DNA of 64,000 nt from Pseudomonas marincola (lineage in GTDB: Bacteria; Pseudomonadota; Gammaproteobacteria; Pseudomonadales; Pseudomonadaceae): the NCBI RefSeq assembly GCF_900116605.1, contig NZ_FPBC01000015.1, positions 1 to 64,000 on the forward strand, given 5' to 3'. Positions 24,510 through 33,800 of this stretch are shown piece after piece. Within the stretch, counting starts at the first letter, position 1; each line of letters starts with the position of its first letter. A program made the translations under genes and the position numbers. Under the pieces are notes generated by a model. It was not told the DNA's origin. It saw only the letters and a program-made list of their open reading frames with translations, and did no database searches.

Positions 24510-26045
24510 ATGATGTCGCTCAGCGCCAGGCTAGCGGCATTACCCAAACGACTGCACCACATAATCGCAACCCATCCGCACGCCGCACCCGCCTTGTATG
24601 AGCACGGCGAAGTGATGACTTTTGCGATGTTGCGCGACGCCGTCGAGGAACTCGCCAAGACCTTGCGCGATGAAGGTGTGCGCGCTGGCGACCGCGTCAT
24701 GCTGGTAGCGGAAAACAGCCGCTTGCTGGTCGCCGCCATTCTCGCGGCGAGCCAGCTCGACGCGTGGGCAGTCATCATCAATGCGCGCCTGTCTGCCGGG
24801 GAAATAGAAACAATTCGCCAGCACTGCGCGGCGCGGCGCGTGTTGTTCAGCAGCGCTGTCTCAACGGACGCAGCAGCCCATGCCGAACGTGCAGGCGCAC
24901 AAATTCGCCATTCGGCCCTGCTCGGCAGCTATCACCTTGGGCCGCTGAATGAAGCATGTGCGCCGGAACCGGTTCACGAAGATCCCGCAATGCAGGTGGC
25001 GGCGATGATTTACACCACCGGCACCACCGGCGACCCGAAAGGTGTGATGCTGACCCATCGTAATCTGATGTTTGTCGCCGATACCGCGCGCACCATGCGC
25101 AAACTCACCGAGGCCGACAGCGTGTTTGCGGTGTTGCCGTTCTCGCACGTATTCGGCTTGTCGTCGGTGTGTCTGGCCAGTTTGTACGCTGGCTGTTCGC
25201 AGCATCTGGAAGCGCGCTTTGATCCCGCCAAGATGATCCGCGCGCTGGCGAACGACAACATCAGCATGATGCTCGGCGTGCCTGCCATGTTTGCCAAGGC
25301 GTTAGAGTTGGCAGACACGCAGCGCATCGAGCTGCGCGCCCCCACACTGCGCTTTATGTATGCAGGAGGATCGCCGCTCGACCAGACGCTGAAAGACACG
25401 GTCGAGCAACGTTTCGGCTGCGCACTGCACAACGGTTATGGATTGACCGAAAGCTCGCCGACCATCAGCCATACCCGCGTCGATCAACCGCGCCGGGATA
25501 CCTCTGTCGGCCCGCCGATAGACGGCGTTGAGGTGCGCCTGCTGAATAGCCAGCGCAGCGCACCCGTTGCGCCAGGTGAAGTGGGCGAATTATGGGTACG
25601 CGGGCCGAACGTGATGAAAGGCTATTACCGCGCAGAACAGCAAACGGCCGCCGTTATCGATGCTGAGGGCTGGTTCAATACCGGCGATTTAGCCCGTGCG
25701 GACGCCGACGGTGCGCTGTTTATTGTCGGGCGCAGCAAGGAGCTGATCATCCGCTCGGGCTTCAATGTTTACCCGCCGGAAGTCGAAGCGGCGCTCAATG
25801 CCTACCCCGGCGTGGTCATGTCGGCGGTGGTCGGCCGCGCAGTGGACGGCAACGAAGAAGTGGTGGCATTCATTCAGGTGCTGGCACCAGAAACCTTCGA
25901 TTTGGCGGCACTACAGGCGTTTCTCGCCGCACAATTGGCGCCGTACAAACGGCCCGGCGAGGTGCGCATTCTCAGCTCTCTGCCAGCGGCGGCGAGCGGC
26001 AAAGTACTCAAGCACCAGCTGCAAAAAATGGCGATGCACGCCTAA
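24510..26045 (+). CDS. AMP-dependent acyl-CoA ligase
   Basis: Activates a carboxylic acid to its CoA thioester with ATP. The 511-residue protein has the P-loop-like YTTGTTGDPKGVMLTHRN (about 169-186), the NGYGLTESSPTISH motif, WFNTGDLARADADG, and the catalytic-lysine end LPAAASGKVLKHQL. It begins one base after the dehydrogenase stop. Together with the dehydrogenase, hydratase and hydroxyacyl-CoA dehydrogenase it covers activation and three beta-oxidation steps; no thiolase is present. Its substrate cannot be told from sequence. Confidence 0.9.
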   Translation: MMSLSARLAALPKRLHHIIATHPHAAPALYEHGEVMTFAMLRDAVEELAKTLRDEGVRAGDRVMLVAENSRLLVAAILAASQLDAWAVIINARLSAGEIETIRQHCAARRVLFSSAVSTDAAAHAERAGAQIRHSALLGSYHLGPLNEACAPEPVHEDPAMQVAAMIYTTGTTGDPKGVMLTHRNLMFVADTARTMRKLTEADSVFAVLPFSHVFGLSSVCLASLYAGCSQHLEARFDPAKMIRALANDNISMMLGVPAMFAKALELADTQRIELRAPTLRFMYAGGSPLDQTLKDTVEQRFGCALHNGYGLTESSPTISHTRVDQPRRDTSVGPPIDGVEVRLLNSQRSAPVAPGEVGELWVRGPNVMKGYYRAEQQTAAVIDAEGWFNTGDLARADADGALFIVGRSKELIIRSGFNVYPPEVEAALNAYPGVVMSAVVGRAVDGNEEVVAFIQVLAPETFDLAALQAFLAAQLAPYKRPGEVRILSSLPAAASGKVLKHQLQKMAMHA

Positions 26046-26060
26046 CCCGCCTCAGATAAA

Positions 26061-26090
26061 CCGCCGCTGGCTGCAATGGCCAGCGGCGGC
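26061..26090 (+). terminator. Terminator-like hairpin after the acyl-CoA ligase
   Basis: CCGCCGCTGG and CCAGCGGCGG form a perfect 10-bp stem around CTGCAATGG, 16 bases past the ligase stop. The following bases are CTGTGTTGATCTT, with only scattered Ts. Confidence 0.6.
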
Positions 26091-26207
26091 TGTGTTGATC
26101 TTGCCGCCACTCATTCCCTGCTGATCATTCATCGCACGCATAGCGCTATATGCGCGTGAGCGGGACTATTGGCAGAGGAAATCCGTATAGGCTAATCTCA
26201 TTATAAA

Positions 26208-26223
26208 TAAGGTAAACACCTTA
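26208..26223. promoter_or_regulatory. TetR-type operator, copy 1 (before the SDR gene)
   Basis: TAAGGT-AAAC-ACCTTA is a perfect 6-bp inverted repeat with a 4-base spacer, 60 bases upstream of the SDR start. The same half-sites occur at 27769-27784 and, with one change, at 37213-37228. Confidence 0.7.
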
Positions 26224-26283
26224 AATAATAAAAACCCGGATAGCTGCGTATTTGCGCGCTTATAACCGCTCAGGAGATAGCCA

Positions 26284-27126
26284 ATGTCGAAGCTGACGCA
26301 CTATTACAACAATAAGATCGCGGTGGTCACCGGCGCAGGTTCAGGTATTGGCCGGGCCATCGCAGAGCAGCTCAGCGCCAACGGCAGCCGGGTGTATTGC
26401 ACCGACATCAACCTCAGCGCCGCCGAGCAAACCGCCGCATCACTGACAGACGCCGTGGCGTATGCACTGGATGTAACCGATGCGGATGCAGTGGGCGCAT
26501 TTGCCAATGAAGTATTCGGGCGCGAAGGCCGGGTCGATCTGCTGTTCAATAACGCCGGCGTTGGCCATGCCGGCGCGGTTATCGACACTGAGCTGGCCGA
26601 CTGGAAGTGGGTAATGGAGGTAAACGTGATGGGCGTCGTGCACGGCTTGCATGCCTTTTTGCCGCGCATGCTCAGCCAAACCTCGCCCGCGCATATCATT
26701 AACACCGCATCCGGCGCCGGCATTATTCCCATGCCGCGCACCGCGCCCTACTGCGCCACCAAGCATGCAATCGTTGGTCTCTCGCAATCACTCGCAGGTG
26801 AGCTGCATGGCAGCAACGTGGGCATCACCATTCTGTGCCCGGGCACGATCAACACTGCCATTATCAAGAACACCAAAATGCGTGGCAGCAGCGCACAACA
26901 ACGCCAGGCGCAGGCGGTGAATCATTACGCAGAGAAAGGCGCGTCGCCCACACAAGTGGCGCAAGACGTATTGCGCGATGTGGTCAAAGGCAAACTGTTC
27001 TGCCTGACACCAATGAAAGAAGTCGGCCTCGGCTGGATTCTGCAACGCCTGTCACCTGGCTTGATGCAACGCATCATGCGCGCCCGGATGGATCAGGTAG
27101 AAGGCGTTAATGCCACCCAGAACTGA
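26284..27126 (+). CDS. SDR-family oxidoreductase
   Basis: A 280-residue short-chain dehydrogenase/reductase. It has the NAD(P) motif VVTGAGSGIGRAIAEQL (about 14-30), NNAGVGHAG, and the catalytic Tyr-Lys in PYCATKHAIVGLS with Ser in NTASGAG. AGGAGATAGCCA precedes the ATG. It is alone on its strand, convergent with the tetR gene 17 bases away. The position beside an AlmA-type monooxygenase and aldehyde dehydrogenase suggests oxidation or reduction of a long-chain or terpenoid alcohol/ketone. That is inference. Confidence 0.9.
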   Translation: MSKLTHYYNNKIAVVTGAGSGIGRAIAEQLSANGSRVYCTDINLSAAEQTAASLTDAVAYALDVTDADAVGAFANEVFGREGRVDLLFNNAGVGHAGAVIDTELADWKWVMEVNVMGVVHGLHAFLPRMLSQTSPAHIINTASGAGIIPMPRTAPYCATKHAIVGLSQSLAGELHGSNVGITILCPGTINTAIIKNTKMRGSSAQQRQAQAVNHYAEKGASPTQVAQDVLRDVVKGKLFCLTPMKEVGLGWILQRLSPGLMQRIMRARMDQVEGVNATQN

Positions 27127-27143
27127 GCGCTGCGTAAGGTGCT

Positions 27144-27740
27144 TTACTCAGCGGACAGAAAGGTATCTTGCGGGGCTGCATCTGCACGAATCAGGTAAGG
27201 CTCAAACAATGCAGCCATCTGTTTATAACCCCAGCTCAGGTGCTTTTTAGTCACGCGGGTAATGCCGTGGCGGGAGTGCAGGTACTCTATCCAGTAGGTC
27301 GAGATGATCCAGCTATTTTCCAGCAGCACATCAAGCTCCGCCTCAGTGGCCCGTAACTGGCCGAGGCTGATCATCTCCTGCAACTTGCGGCGGCTGCGGG
27401 CTTGAACTTGATCGGACATGTCCTGCAATTGCAGGCGCATCGCCGGCTCCATGCTGAAAATGATCATGCTGTCGCGGTAAAAAAAGCGCCACTCCCACAT
27501 CAGTTCAAACCAGTGGCGCAGGTGTTGGTCCTGAGAAGCCAGCTTGAGTTGCTCGGCGGCGAACTGTTCGAACAGGGCGTTAAGAATGTCGGTTTTTTTC
27601 TTGAAGTAGTAATACAGGTTGCCTTCATTGATACCCACCGCTTCAGCAATACCTGCGGTGGTAACAGCTGCAACGCTCTTGCCATTAAACAGTTTTCGGC
27701 AGGTCGCCAGTATTTGCTCACGGGTGCTTTGACGCTTCAT
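27144..27740 (-). CDS. TetR-family regulator of the monooxygenase locus
   Basis: A 198-residue TetR protein. The HTH (about 8-55) reads REQILATCRKLFNGKSVAAVTTAGIAEAVGINEGNLYYYFKKKTDIL in separate turns of the fold, and the remainder is an all-helical ligand and dimer domain with aromatic-rich segments (WFELMWEWRFFYRD). Its start lies 29 bases from the palindrome at 27769-27784, so autoregulation is likely. It stands between the SDR and the flavin monooxygenase genes and probably represses both. Confidence 0.88.
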   Translation of the reverse strand: MKRQSTREQILATCRKLFNGKSVAAVTTAGIAEAVGINEGNLYYYFKKKTDILNALFEQFAAEQLKLASQDQHLRHWFELMWEWRFFYRDSMIIFSMEPAMRLQLQDMSDQVQARSRRKLQEMISLGQLRATEAELDVLLENSWIISTYWIEYLHSRHGITRVTKKHLSWGYKQMAALFEPYLIRADAAPQDTFLSAE

Positions 27741-27768
27741 GGATCGGCCTTGAATCGACTACCAGACA

Positions 27769-27784
27769 TAAGGTATGCACCTTA
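27769..27784. promoter_or_regulatory. TetR-type operator, copy 2 (tetR/almA divergent region)
   Basis: TAAGGT-ATGC-ACCTTA, with the same half-sites and spacing as the copy before the SDR gene. It is 29 bases upstream of tetR and 110 bases upstream of the monooxygenase gene. Confidence 0.72.
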
Positions 27785-27894
27785 GCTTAAACAGTCAGAA
27801 CAATGCAGCGCAACGATGCTTAAATTCATCGTAGCAATCCAGAAATGTAAGTGCCGGCAAGGTGCTTACGCATAACAAGAATGGAAGAGAGCGT

Positions 27895-29385
27895 ATGACA
27901 GTCAAACACTTTGATGTTCTAGTTTTGGGCGCAGGGTTATCGGGAATTGGCGCGGGTTACCACCTGCAAAAAAACTGCCCGAGCAAAACCTACGCGATTC
28001 TCGAAGCACGTGAAGACCTCGGTGGCACTTGGGATTTGTTTCGCTACCCGGGCATCCGCTCTGACTCGGACATGTTCACGCTGGGCTATTCATTTCGTCC
28101 GTGGACCTCTAACAAGAGCATCGTCGATGGCAGCGAAATTCTCCAGTACCTGCGTGACACCAGCCGGGAATTTGGCATCGACAGCAATATTCGCTACGGC
28201 CACCGCGTAATCGCGGCCGCGTGGTCATCGGGAGAGGCTCGCTGGACACTGGATATCGAGGTCGGCGAGCAGCGCTCACCTGTCCGATACAGCTGTAACT
28301 TCTTCTATGTCTGCAGCGGCTATTACAGTTACGAGGGCGGTTATCAACCGGATTTCCCCGGGCTCGAAAACTACACCGGGCAACTGATCCATCCGCAGCA
28401 ATGGCCTGAGGGCCTCGACTACAGCGGCAAGCGCATTGTGGTGATTGGCAGTGGTGCTACTGCCGTAACGTTGGTGCCTGCGCTGGCGAAAAAGGCCGCG
28501 CATGTGACCATGTTGCAGCGCTCGCCCAGCTACGTGATGTCCCTGCCGGATGACGACGTGATAGCCAAAGCGATGCGCAAGGTTTTACCCAGCAGTTGGG
28601 TGCATAAAACCGTCCGTTTCAAGAACGTAATGCTCAGCACCGCGATCTACCGCTTGTTTCGCTTCAAGCCTGAATTTGCCAAGCGCCTGTTACGCAAAGG
28701 CATCGCCGCACACCTGCCGCAAGACTTTCCCATCGACACCCACTTCAAGCCCAGCTACAACCCGTGGGATCAGCGCTTGTGCCTGGTGCCTAATGGCGAC
28801 TTGTTCACGGCGCTGCGCGAACAGAGTGCCTCTATCGTCACCGACCGCATCAGCAGTTTCACCCCAACCGGTATCACGCTTGAGTCGGGGCAGAGTCTGG
28901 ACGCCGATATTGTCGTCAGCGCCACCGGTTTGAAGCTGGTCGCCTGCGGCGGCGTGCAACTGACGGTGGACGGCGCACCGGTAACCATTGGCCAGACTTA
29001 CTCTTACAAAGGTTTGATGCTCTCCGGTATTCCCAACGCCGCCGTGTGTGTGGGTTACACCAACGCCTCGTGGACCCTGCGTGCGGACTTGTCGTCTGAG
29101 TTTGTATGCCGCCTGATCAATTACATGAGCCGCAAAAATTACGACCAATGCCGGCCACAAATTGACCCGAGTGAAATGGATCAGCGGCCGTTACTGGACA
29201 TGACGTCCGGCTACATTCTGCGCGCCGTGGAGCAGTTTCCAAAACAGGGCAAGCAGCAGCCGTGGCAACAGAACCAGAACTACCTGCAAGACCTGCTCAG
29301 CATGAAGTTCACCACGCTCGACGACAAAGCGCTGAAGTTTTCCCGCGCTCACGCAGCTTCCAATTCACTCAAGCAGAGCGCCTGA
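27895..29385 (+). CDS. AlmA-type flavin-containing monooxygenase
   Basis: Class B FAD/NADPH monooxygenase, 496 residues from ATG 27895 (GGAAGAGA upstream). It shows the FAD motif LGAGLSGIGAGYHLQ (about 9-23), GGTWDLFRYPGIRSDSDM, a variant Baeyer-Villiger fingerprint (YTGQLIHPQQWP; Y replaces the usual F) and the NADPH motif VVIGSGATAVTL. In sequence it resembles AlmA proteins of Acinetobacter and Alcanivorax, implicated in long-chain n-alkane use, and also ketone monooxygenases. The neighbouring SDR, aldehyde dehydrogenase and DUF1302/DUF1329 pair fit hydrophobic substrates. Substrate is unproven. Confidence 0.88.
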   Translation: MTVKHFDVLVLGAGLSGIGAGYHLQKNCPSKTYAILEAREDLGGTWDLFRYPGIRSDSDMFTLGYSFRPWTSNKSIVDGSEILQYLRDTSREFGIDSNIRYGHRVIAAAWSSGEARWTLDIEVGEQRSPVRYSCNFFYVCSGYYSYEGGYQPDFPGLENYTGQLIHPQQWPEGLDYSGKRIVVIGSGATAVTLVPALAKKAAHVTMLQRSPSYVMSLPDDDVIAKAMRKVLPSSWVHKTVRFKNVMLSTAIYRLFRFKPEFAKRLLRKGIAAHLPQDFPIDTHFKPSYNPWDQRLCLVPNGDLFTALREQSASIVTDRISSFTPTGITLESGQSLDADIVVSATGLKLVACGGVQLTVDGAPVTIGQTYSYKGLMLSGIPNAAVCVGYTNASWTLRADLSSEFVCRLINYMSRKNYDQCRPQIDPSEMDQRPLLDMTSGYILRAVEQFPKQGKQQPWQQNQNYLQDLLSMKFTTLDDKALKFSRAHAASNSLKQSA

Positions 29386-29444
29386 GCTCTTTTGCCATAA
29401 CGCATGGGCGCAGCGCCGCGCCCGCTAAACAGCGGAGAATGCAG

Positions 29445-30896
29445 ATGACTTTTATCGAGCGTGAACAATCATTGACCTCGGATGAGGACGCGATCACTGA
29501 GTTGCAGCGCGTGTTTGCGCTGCAGAAGAAAGCCTTTGTCGAACAGCCGCAGCCTGATCTTGATCAGCGCTTGGAATTGCTCGGTGCACTGGCGCATATG
29601 ATGATCAGCAACCGTCTGAAAATTCAGCAGGCGCTGGTGGCAGACTTTGGCTCGCACCCGAGCCAATTTGCCGATTTGGTTGAATGCCTGGGCGTTGCCG
29701 GTCGCGTGCAATATGTGGCGAGCAACCTTGGCGAATGGATGAAACCGCAACAACGGCCCATTGAGCCGGCACTTTACGGCACGGCTAAGGCGTATGTGTT
29801 GGCGCAACCCAAGGGCGTGGTCGGCAACATGGCGCCGTGGAATTTTCCCTTCGATATTGGCATTGGTCCTGTGGTTGAAATGCTCGCAGCAGGCAACCGG
29901 GCCATTATCAAACCGTCGGACCTGACGCCGGCCTGCAGCGAGTTGACGCTTGAGATGATCAGGTCAGCGTTTGATATTGATCAGGTCGCGGCCATCTCCG
30001 GCGGCCTGCAATTGGCCAAGTTTTTCCCGACTCTCAACTGGGACCATTTGATGTACACCGGCAGCACGGAAGTCGGCCGTTCAGTGGCAATCAGCGCTGC
30101 ACAAAACCTCGTGCCAGTCACCCTGGAACTTGGTGGCAAATGCCCTGCCTTAGTGGCTGCCGACGGCTTGAACAGCCGAAATATCGAACAAATTGTGGGC
30201 TGCAAAACCATCAAAAGCGGACAGATGTGCGTGACAGTGGATTACGCCCTGGTGCCGGAAAACCAGCAGGACGATTTCGTTCGTCTGGTGCAACAACACA
30301 TGGATGCAACATTTACCCACGGAGCCAGCGAGGCCGACACCACCGGCATTATCAATGCCCGCCACCTGGCTCGCCTGCAAGGTTATCTGGACGATGCGCA
30401 GGCCAAAGGTGCCACCCTGATTCCCATTGGCGATGCCACGGACAAAGCGGCGCGCAAGATGCCGCTGACCTTGGTGCTCAACGTCACGGACGACATGGCG
30501 CTGATGCAAAACGAGATTTTCGGCCCGATCTTGCCGGTTAAAACCTACCGCGACATTGATCAGGCCATTGCCACAATCAACGCCGGTGAGCGCCCGCTGG
30601 GCATTTATGTGTTCACCGACACCCCGGCAATTGCCCAGCGGGTGCTGGCGCGGACAGTGTCCGGCGGTGCGTGTGTCAATTCTGCCGCACTGCATGCCGC
30701 GATGCCTTCCCTGCCCTTCGGCGGCATCGGCAAAAGTGGCAGCGGTCGCCATCATGGCGTTGAGGGCTTCAACGAGTTCTCGAATCAACGGGCCATTTTC
30801 GAGCGCGGCGAGAATGACAACATCCGCGCCATGTTCGCCCCGTACGGTGATCTGGCCAATGGTTTGATCGAAGGCGCCCTGACAGGTGAAAGTTAA
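29445..30896 (+). CDS. Coniferyl-aldehyde-dehydrogenase-type aldehyde dehydrogenase
   Basis: A 483-residue ALDH of the CalB-like subgroup, which takes long-chain or aromatic aldehydes. Motifs are MAPWNFPFDIGIGPVVEMLAAGNR, FTGSTEVGR-like MYTGSTEVGR, catalytic Glu in LELGGKCPAL, and catalytic Cys in SGQMCVTVDY. ATG 29445 was chosen over 29439 because GGAG is then seven bases upstream. It follows the monooxygenase by 59 bases and is likely in the same operon, oxidising the aldehyde produced from the primary alcohol or ester product. Confidence 0.88.
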   Translation: MTFIEREQSLTSDEDAITELQRVFALQKKAFVEQPQPDLDQRLELLGALAHMMISNRLKIQQALVADFGSHPSQFADLVECLGVAGRVQYVASNLGEWMKPQQRPIEPALYGTAKAYVLAQPKGVVGNMAPWNFPFDIGIGPVVEMLAAGNRAIIKPSDLTPACSELTLEMIRSAFDIDQVAAISGGLQLAKFFPTLNWDHLMYTGSTEVGRSVAISAAQNLVPVTLELGGKCPALVAADGLNSRNIEQIVGCKTIKSGQMCVTVDYALVPENQQDDFVRLVQQHMDATFTHGASEADTTGIINARHLARLQGYLDDAQAKGATLIPIGDATDKAARKMPLTLVLNVTDDMALMQNEIFGPILPVKTYRDIDQAIATINAGERPLGIYVFTDTPAIAQRVLARTVSGGACVNSAALHAAMPSLPFGGIGKSGSGRHHGVEGFNEFSNQRAIFERGENDNIRAMFAPYGDLANGLIEGALTGES

Positions 30897-30921
30897 TTTG
30901 AGCTTGGTAGTAAACAGGACC

Positions 30922-30947
30922 GCGGATAGCCCTGCGGGGCTATCCGC
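30922..30947. terminator. Bidirectional-type hairpin between convergent genes
   Basis: GCGGATAGCCC and GGGCTATCCGC make a perfect 11-bp stem with the loop TGCG, 25 bases past the aldehyde dehydrogenase stop. No long T tract follows on either strand, so termination strength is uncertain. Confidence 0.55.
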
Positions 30948-31062
30948 AATGGCTAGCTGAATACCTGATCGAGCGCCGGTCAACTCCTCAAGCGCCCCAG
31001 CAGCACATCTTTGCCCCCTCTTTCGCCCGGCAAGCAGATTCATACCGGGCACTGAGGATTAT

Positions 31063-33681
31063 CTAACCAATCAATCCTTCAGCTTTGGCCAGCGCCACCG
31101 CTTGCGTGCGACGCTGCACGCCGAGCTTGGTATTGATACGCCGGGCATGCGATTTAACCGTGTGCAGCGAGATGAACAAGGCCTCGGCTATCTGCTGATT
31201 GGAGCAGCCCTTGGCGATCAGATCGAGCACGGCTATTTCGCGTTTACTCAGCACCGGCACACTTGATGGCAGGGTTGTATCCACCGCCTCACTGGCGCTG
31301 ATCAGGTGCTGGCGCAAGGGTTGTAACTGACTATTGAGTAGCAGCACATCTTCCAGCCATTGGGGCTGCGATTGCATGAGTTCAAGCACAGGCCGGAAGT
31401 GCTCCTGACGCTGCGCCTCAAGCAAGGCTGCGGACAACTCCTGATCCGCGCGCTGCGGCTCGCCGAGCTGTTCCAGCGCCTGTGCACAGTGCATTTGCGC
31501 CTGAGTGGCCAGGCTCAAATGCCCGGATTCAGTGAACTCGTGCATCATCTGCTGCAAGTCGGCCAATGCTTGCGCCGTCTGGCCGGTGGCAATCCTGCCT
31601 CGCGCCTCCAGCAATCGCGACATCGGCAATAAGTTGCAGAACCCGGAAGGCGCCAAAAACTTGTGCTCCTGCAGGTGCTCGCGCACTTCTGTAAACACAC
31701 TCAGGGCTTTCTCGGCGTCGCCCAGATGCAACCAGAGTTGGCCCTTGGCCAGGCTCAACGCTTCGTGATAACGCATGCGCGGCACCCGATACGCCTGCAT
31801 CTTCTGCTCGGCGTTACGCAGATGCTGCTGCGCGGCCTCAAAGTGCCCCTCCTGCAAACACAACTCGGCCAGGCCGATATGGCCATGCAACGAGTAGGCA
31901 TCTTCACAGGTTTCAGCCTCTTGTATGCCTGCTTCAAAGGCCTCGCGCGCCAACATCCGCTCGCCCCGTCCGGCATGCAAAAGACCGCGCAAGAGCAACA
32001 ACCTCGCATAGACCGGGCCGCGCATACCGCCGTCCTTCAAGAGGCTCACGGCATATTCAGTGCGTTCTTTGGCAACCTGGCGCTGGCCACGCATGATCAG
32101 CAAATGCACTTGATCAATGGTAAGCAGCGCATCAAACAGGATGTTGCGGTGCTCACGCGCCAGTTTCAGGCCCTGATTGCAATGCTCTTCAGCCAGCGTC
32201 AGATTTTGCTCTGCGCCCGCCTGCTGGGTGAGCGCCTGATGACACAGAACCTGCTGCGACCAGCCACGTTCGTCCAGTTTGCTCAGCGCTTCAAGGCAAT
32301 GCTGTCGCGCACTGGCAAGGCCGCGCTGACGGTGTAACACGCCCATGATGACTTGATAATTGGCCAGCAGCAGTTGTTGCCGCTTGGCCGATGGCTGCGG
32401 CATGTAGCGCGCCAGCTCATCAATGCAGTCCTCGACTTCATCGAGGCGGGTACAAATGATCAGCGCCCAGGCTTGCAGAATAATCAGGTGCGGAGTGCTG
32501 GCAAACAAGCTCGCCGGCAGTTCTTCACGCCAGTGCAACAGCTGAGAAACACTCTGACCAATCAACAGCTGATCTTCACCGTAGCGCTGCAAATAGCTGG
32601 CAGCCGTTTCCGGCTGATCCGCACACAAGGCATGCTCCACGGCATCACGCACTTCACCGCGCTGGGCAAACCACTGGCACGCCAGAATGTGCTGATGCAA
32701 CGGCGGCAGACATTGCGGGAGTAGCTTGAGCTGTTTGGCAAAGGCTGGCGACAGGCAATACCACTCACCTTGCTCATCCAGCTGGGACAAGAACAGCTGG
32801 TGCTGACGCAATTGCTCGATAACCTGAGCGCCGTCGTGGACTTCAAGCATGTGCTGGCAAAGTGCGGCCGAGAATCGCGGTATATGCGCAAGGATCAGCA
32901 CCACTTCGCGCAATTCGTCGGACAACTCATCGAGCACTTCGCGCTGGATGTATTCGAGTAACAGTGCAGAGCCGGCCTCAAGGCGCTGGCCCAGCTCGGA
33001 CATATTGCCCTCGATCAGGTGCAGGCAAATGCCCGCGAGCCAACCCTCGGTGGACTGATGCAACTGGGCAGCCAACGGGCCCGGCAATGGGGCTTTGAGC
33101 TGCTGCAAGTAACCCGACAATTCATCAATACTCAGCGCCAGTGCCTGCGCATTACGCTCTTGGATTGCGCCCTGCAACAGCAGCCGCGGCAGATGCCATT
33201 CAGGCCTTCTGCGCCCGGCAATCCACCAGCGCAGTGTGTGCGGTGAGCGCTCAAGCAAATGATCGAGGCAGGCGTCCAGCTCAGCACAAGGCTGACGCGG
33301 GTAATCATCGAGAATGATCCACACCGGCTGCTGCACCAGCCGGCCAATCAGCAAGCTCAGCTCTGTCGCCGCATCACCCTCGCCGACCGGCAGATGCAAT
33401 GAGGCCGCCAGACGGGCAAGCAAATCTTCAGGTGTAAGGGTGTGGCCGAGTAAATCAAGCCAGACAATACGCGTGGCCATACTGGCTTGGCGTACACATT
33501 CATTGAGCAGCACGCTCTTGCCATAACCGGCCGGCGCGCAGATAAGAGTGACGCGGCTGTCTTCGCCTACAAGGCTTTCAACCAGACGAGGACGCGCAAC
33601 ATGATTGGCGGGTAGTCGCGGCAAGCTGACATCCAGCGCTCGCACACGCGATCCGGGTAACGCACGAACATTGTCGTGCAT
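31063..33681 (-). CDS. MalT/AlkS-like LuxR-family ATP-dependent activator
   Basis: An 872-residue STAND-class regulator. The N-terminal NTPase has Walker A LICAPAGYGKSVLLN (about 49-63) and a Walker B-like WIILDDY (about 118-124). A long alpha-helical TPR-like region (about 350-780) follows. The C-terminal LuxR HTH is LSKREIAVLDLIAKGCSNQQIAEALFISLHTVKSH (about 810-870). Size and layout match MalT, AlkS and related activators of alkane or other catabolic operons. It sits convergent to the aldehyde dehydrogenase and upstream of nothing on its own strand; it could activate the monooxygenase operon or the DUF1302/DUF1329 pair. Confidence 0.88.
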   Translation of the reverse strand: MHDNVRALPGSRVRALDVSLPRLPANHVARPRLVESLVGEDSRVTLICAPAGYGKSVLLNECVRQASMATRIVWLDLLGHTLTPEDLLARLAASLHLPVGEGDAATELSLLIGRLVQQPVWIILDDYPRQPCAELDACLDHLLERSPHTLRWWIAGRRRPEWHLPRLLLQGAIQERNAQALALSIDELSGYLQQLKAPLPGPLAAQLHQSTEGWLAGICLHLIEGNMSELGQRLEAGSALLLEYIQREVLDELSDELREVVLILAHIPRFSAALCQHMLEVHDGAQVIEQLRQHQLFLSQLDEQGEWYCLSPAFAKQLKLLPQCLPPLHQHILACQWFAQRGEVRDAVEHALCADQPETAASYLQRYGEDQLLIGQSVSQLLHWREELPASLFASTPHLIILQAWALIICTRLDEVEDCIDELARYMPQPSAKRQQLLLANYQVIMGVLHRQRGLASARQHCLEALSKLDERGWSQQVLCHQALTQQAGAEQNLTLAEEHCNQGLKLAREHRNILFDALLTIDQVHLLIMRGQRQVAKERTEYAVSLLKDGGMRGPVYARLLLLRGLLHAGRGERMLAREAFEAGIQEAETCEDAYSLHGHIGLAELCLQEGHFEAAQQHLRNAEQKMQAYRVPRMRYHEALSLAKGQLWLHLGDAEKALSVFTEVREHLQEHKFLAPSGFCNLLPMSRLLEARGRIATGQTAQALADLQQMMHEFTESGHLSLATQAQMHCAQALEQLGEPQRADQELSAALLEAQRQEHFRPVLELMQSQPQWLEDVLLLNSQLQPLRQHLISASEAVDTTLPSSVPVLSKREIAVLDLIAKGCSNQQIAEALFISLHTVKSHARRINTKLGVQRRTQAVALAKAEGLIG

Positions 33682-33749
33682 GGTCTGGCCTCTCTCTTAT
33701 TAGTATAAGGCCTGCACCCATCCCCTCAGGTACAGGCTGATATTCGTGG

Positions 33750-33773
33750 AAAGGCGGCTCTGAGGCCGCCTTT
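33750..33773 (-). terminator. Terminator after the DUF1329 gene
   Basis: AAAGGCGGC and GCCGCCTTT form a perfect 9-bp stem with a six-base loop. It lies 28 bases past the DUF1329 stop and before the LuxR-type gene start, consistent with ending the DUF1302-DUF1329 transcript. Confidence 0.7.
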
Positions 33774-33800
33774 CGTTGTGCTACTGGTAACTCACTACGA

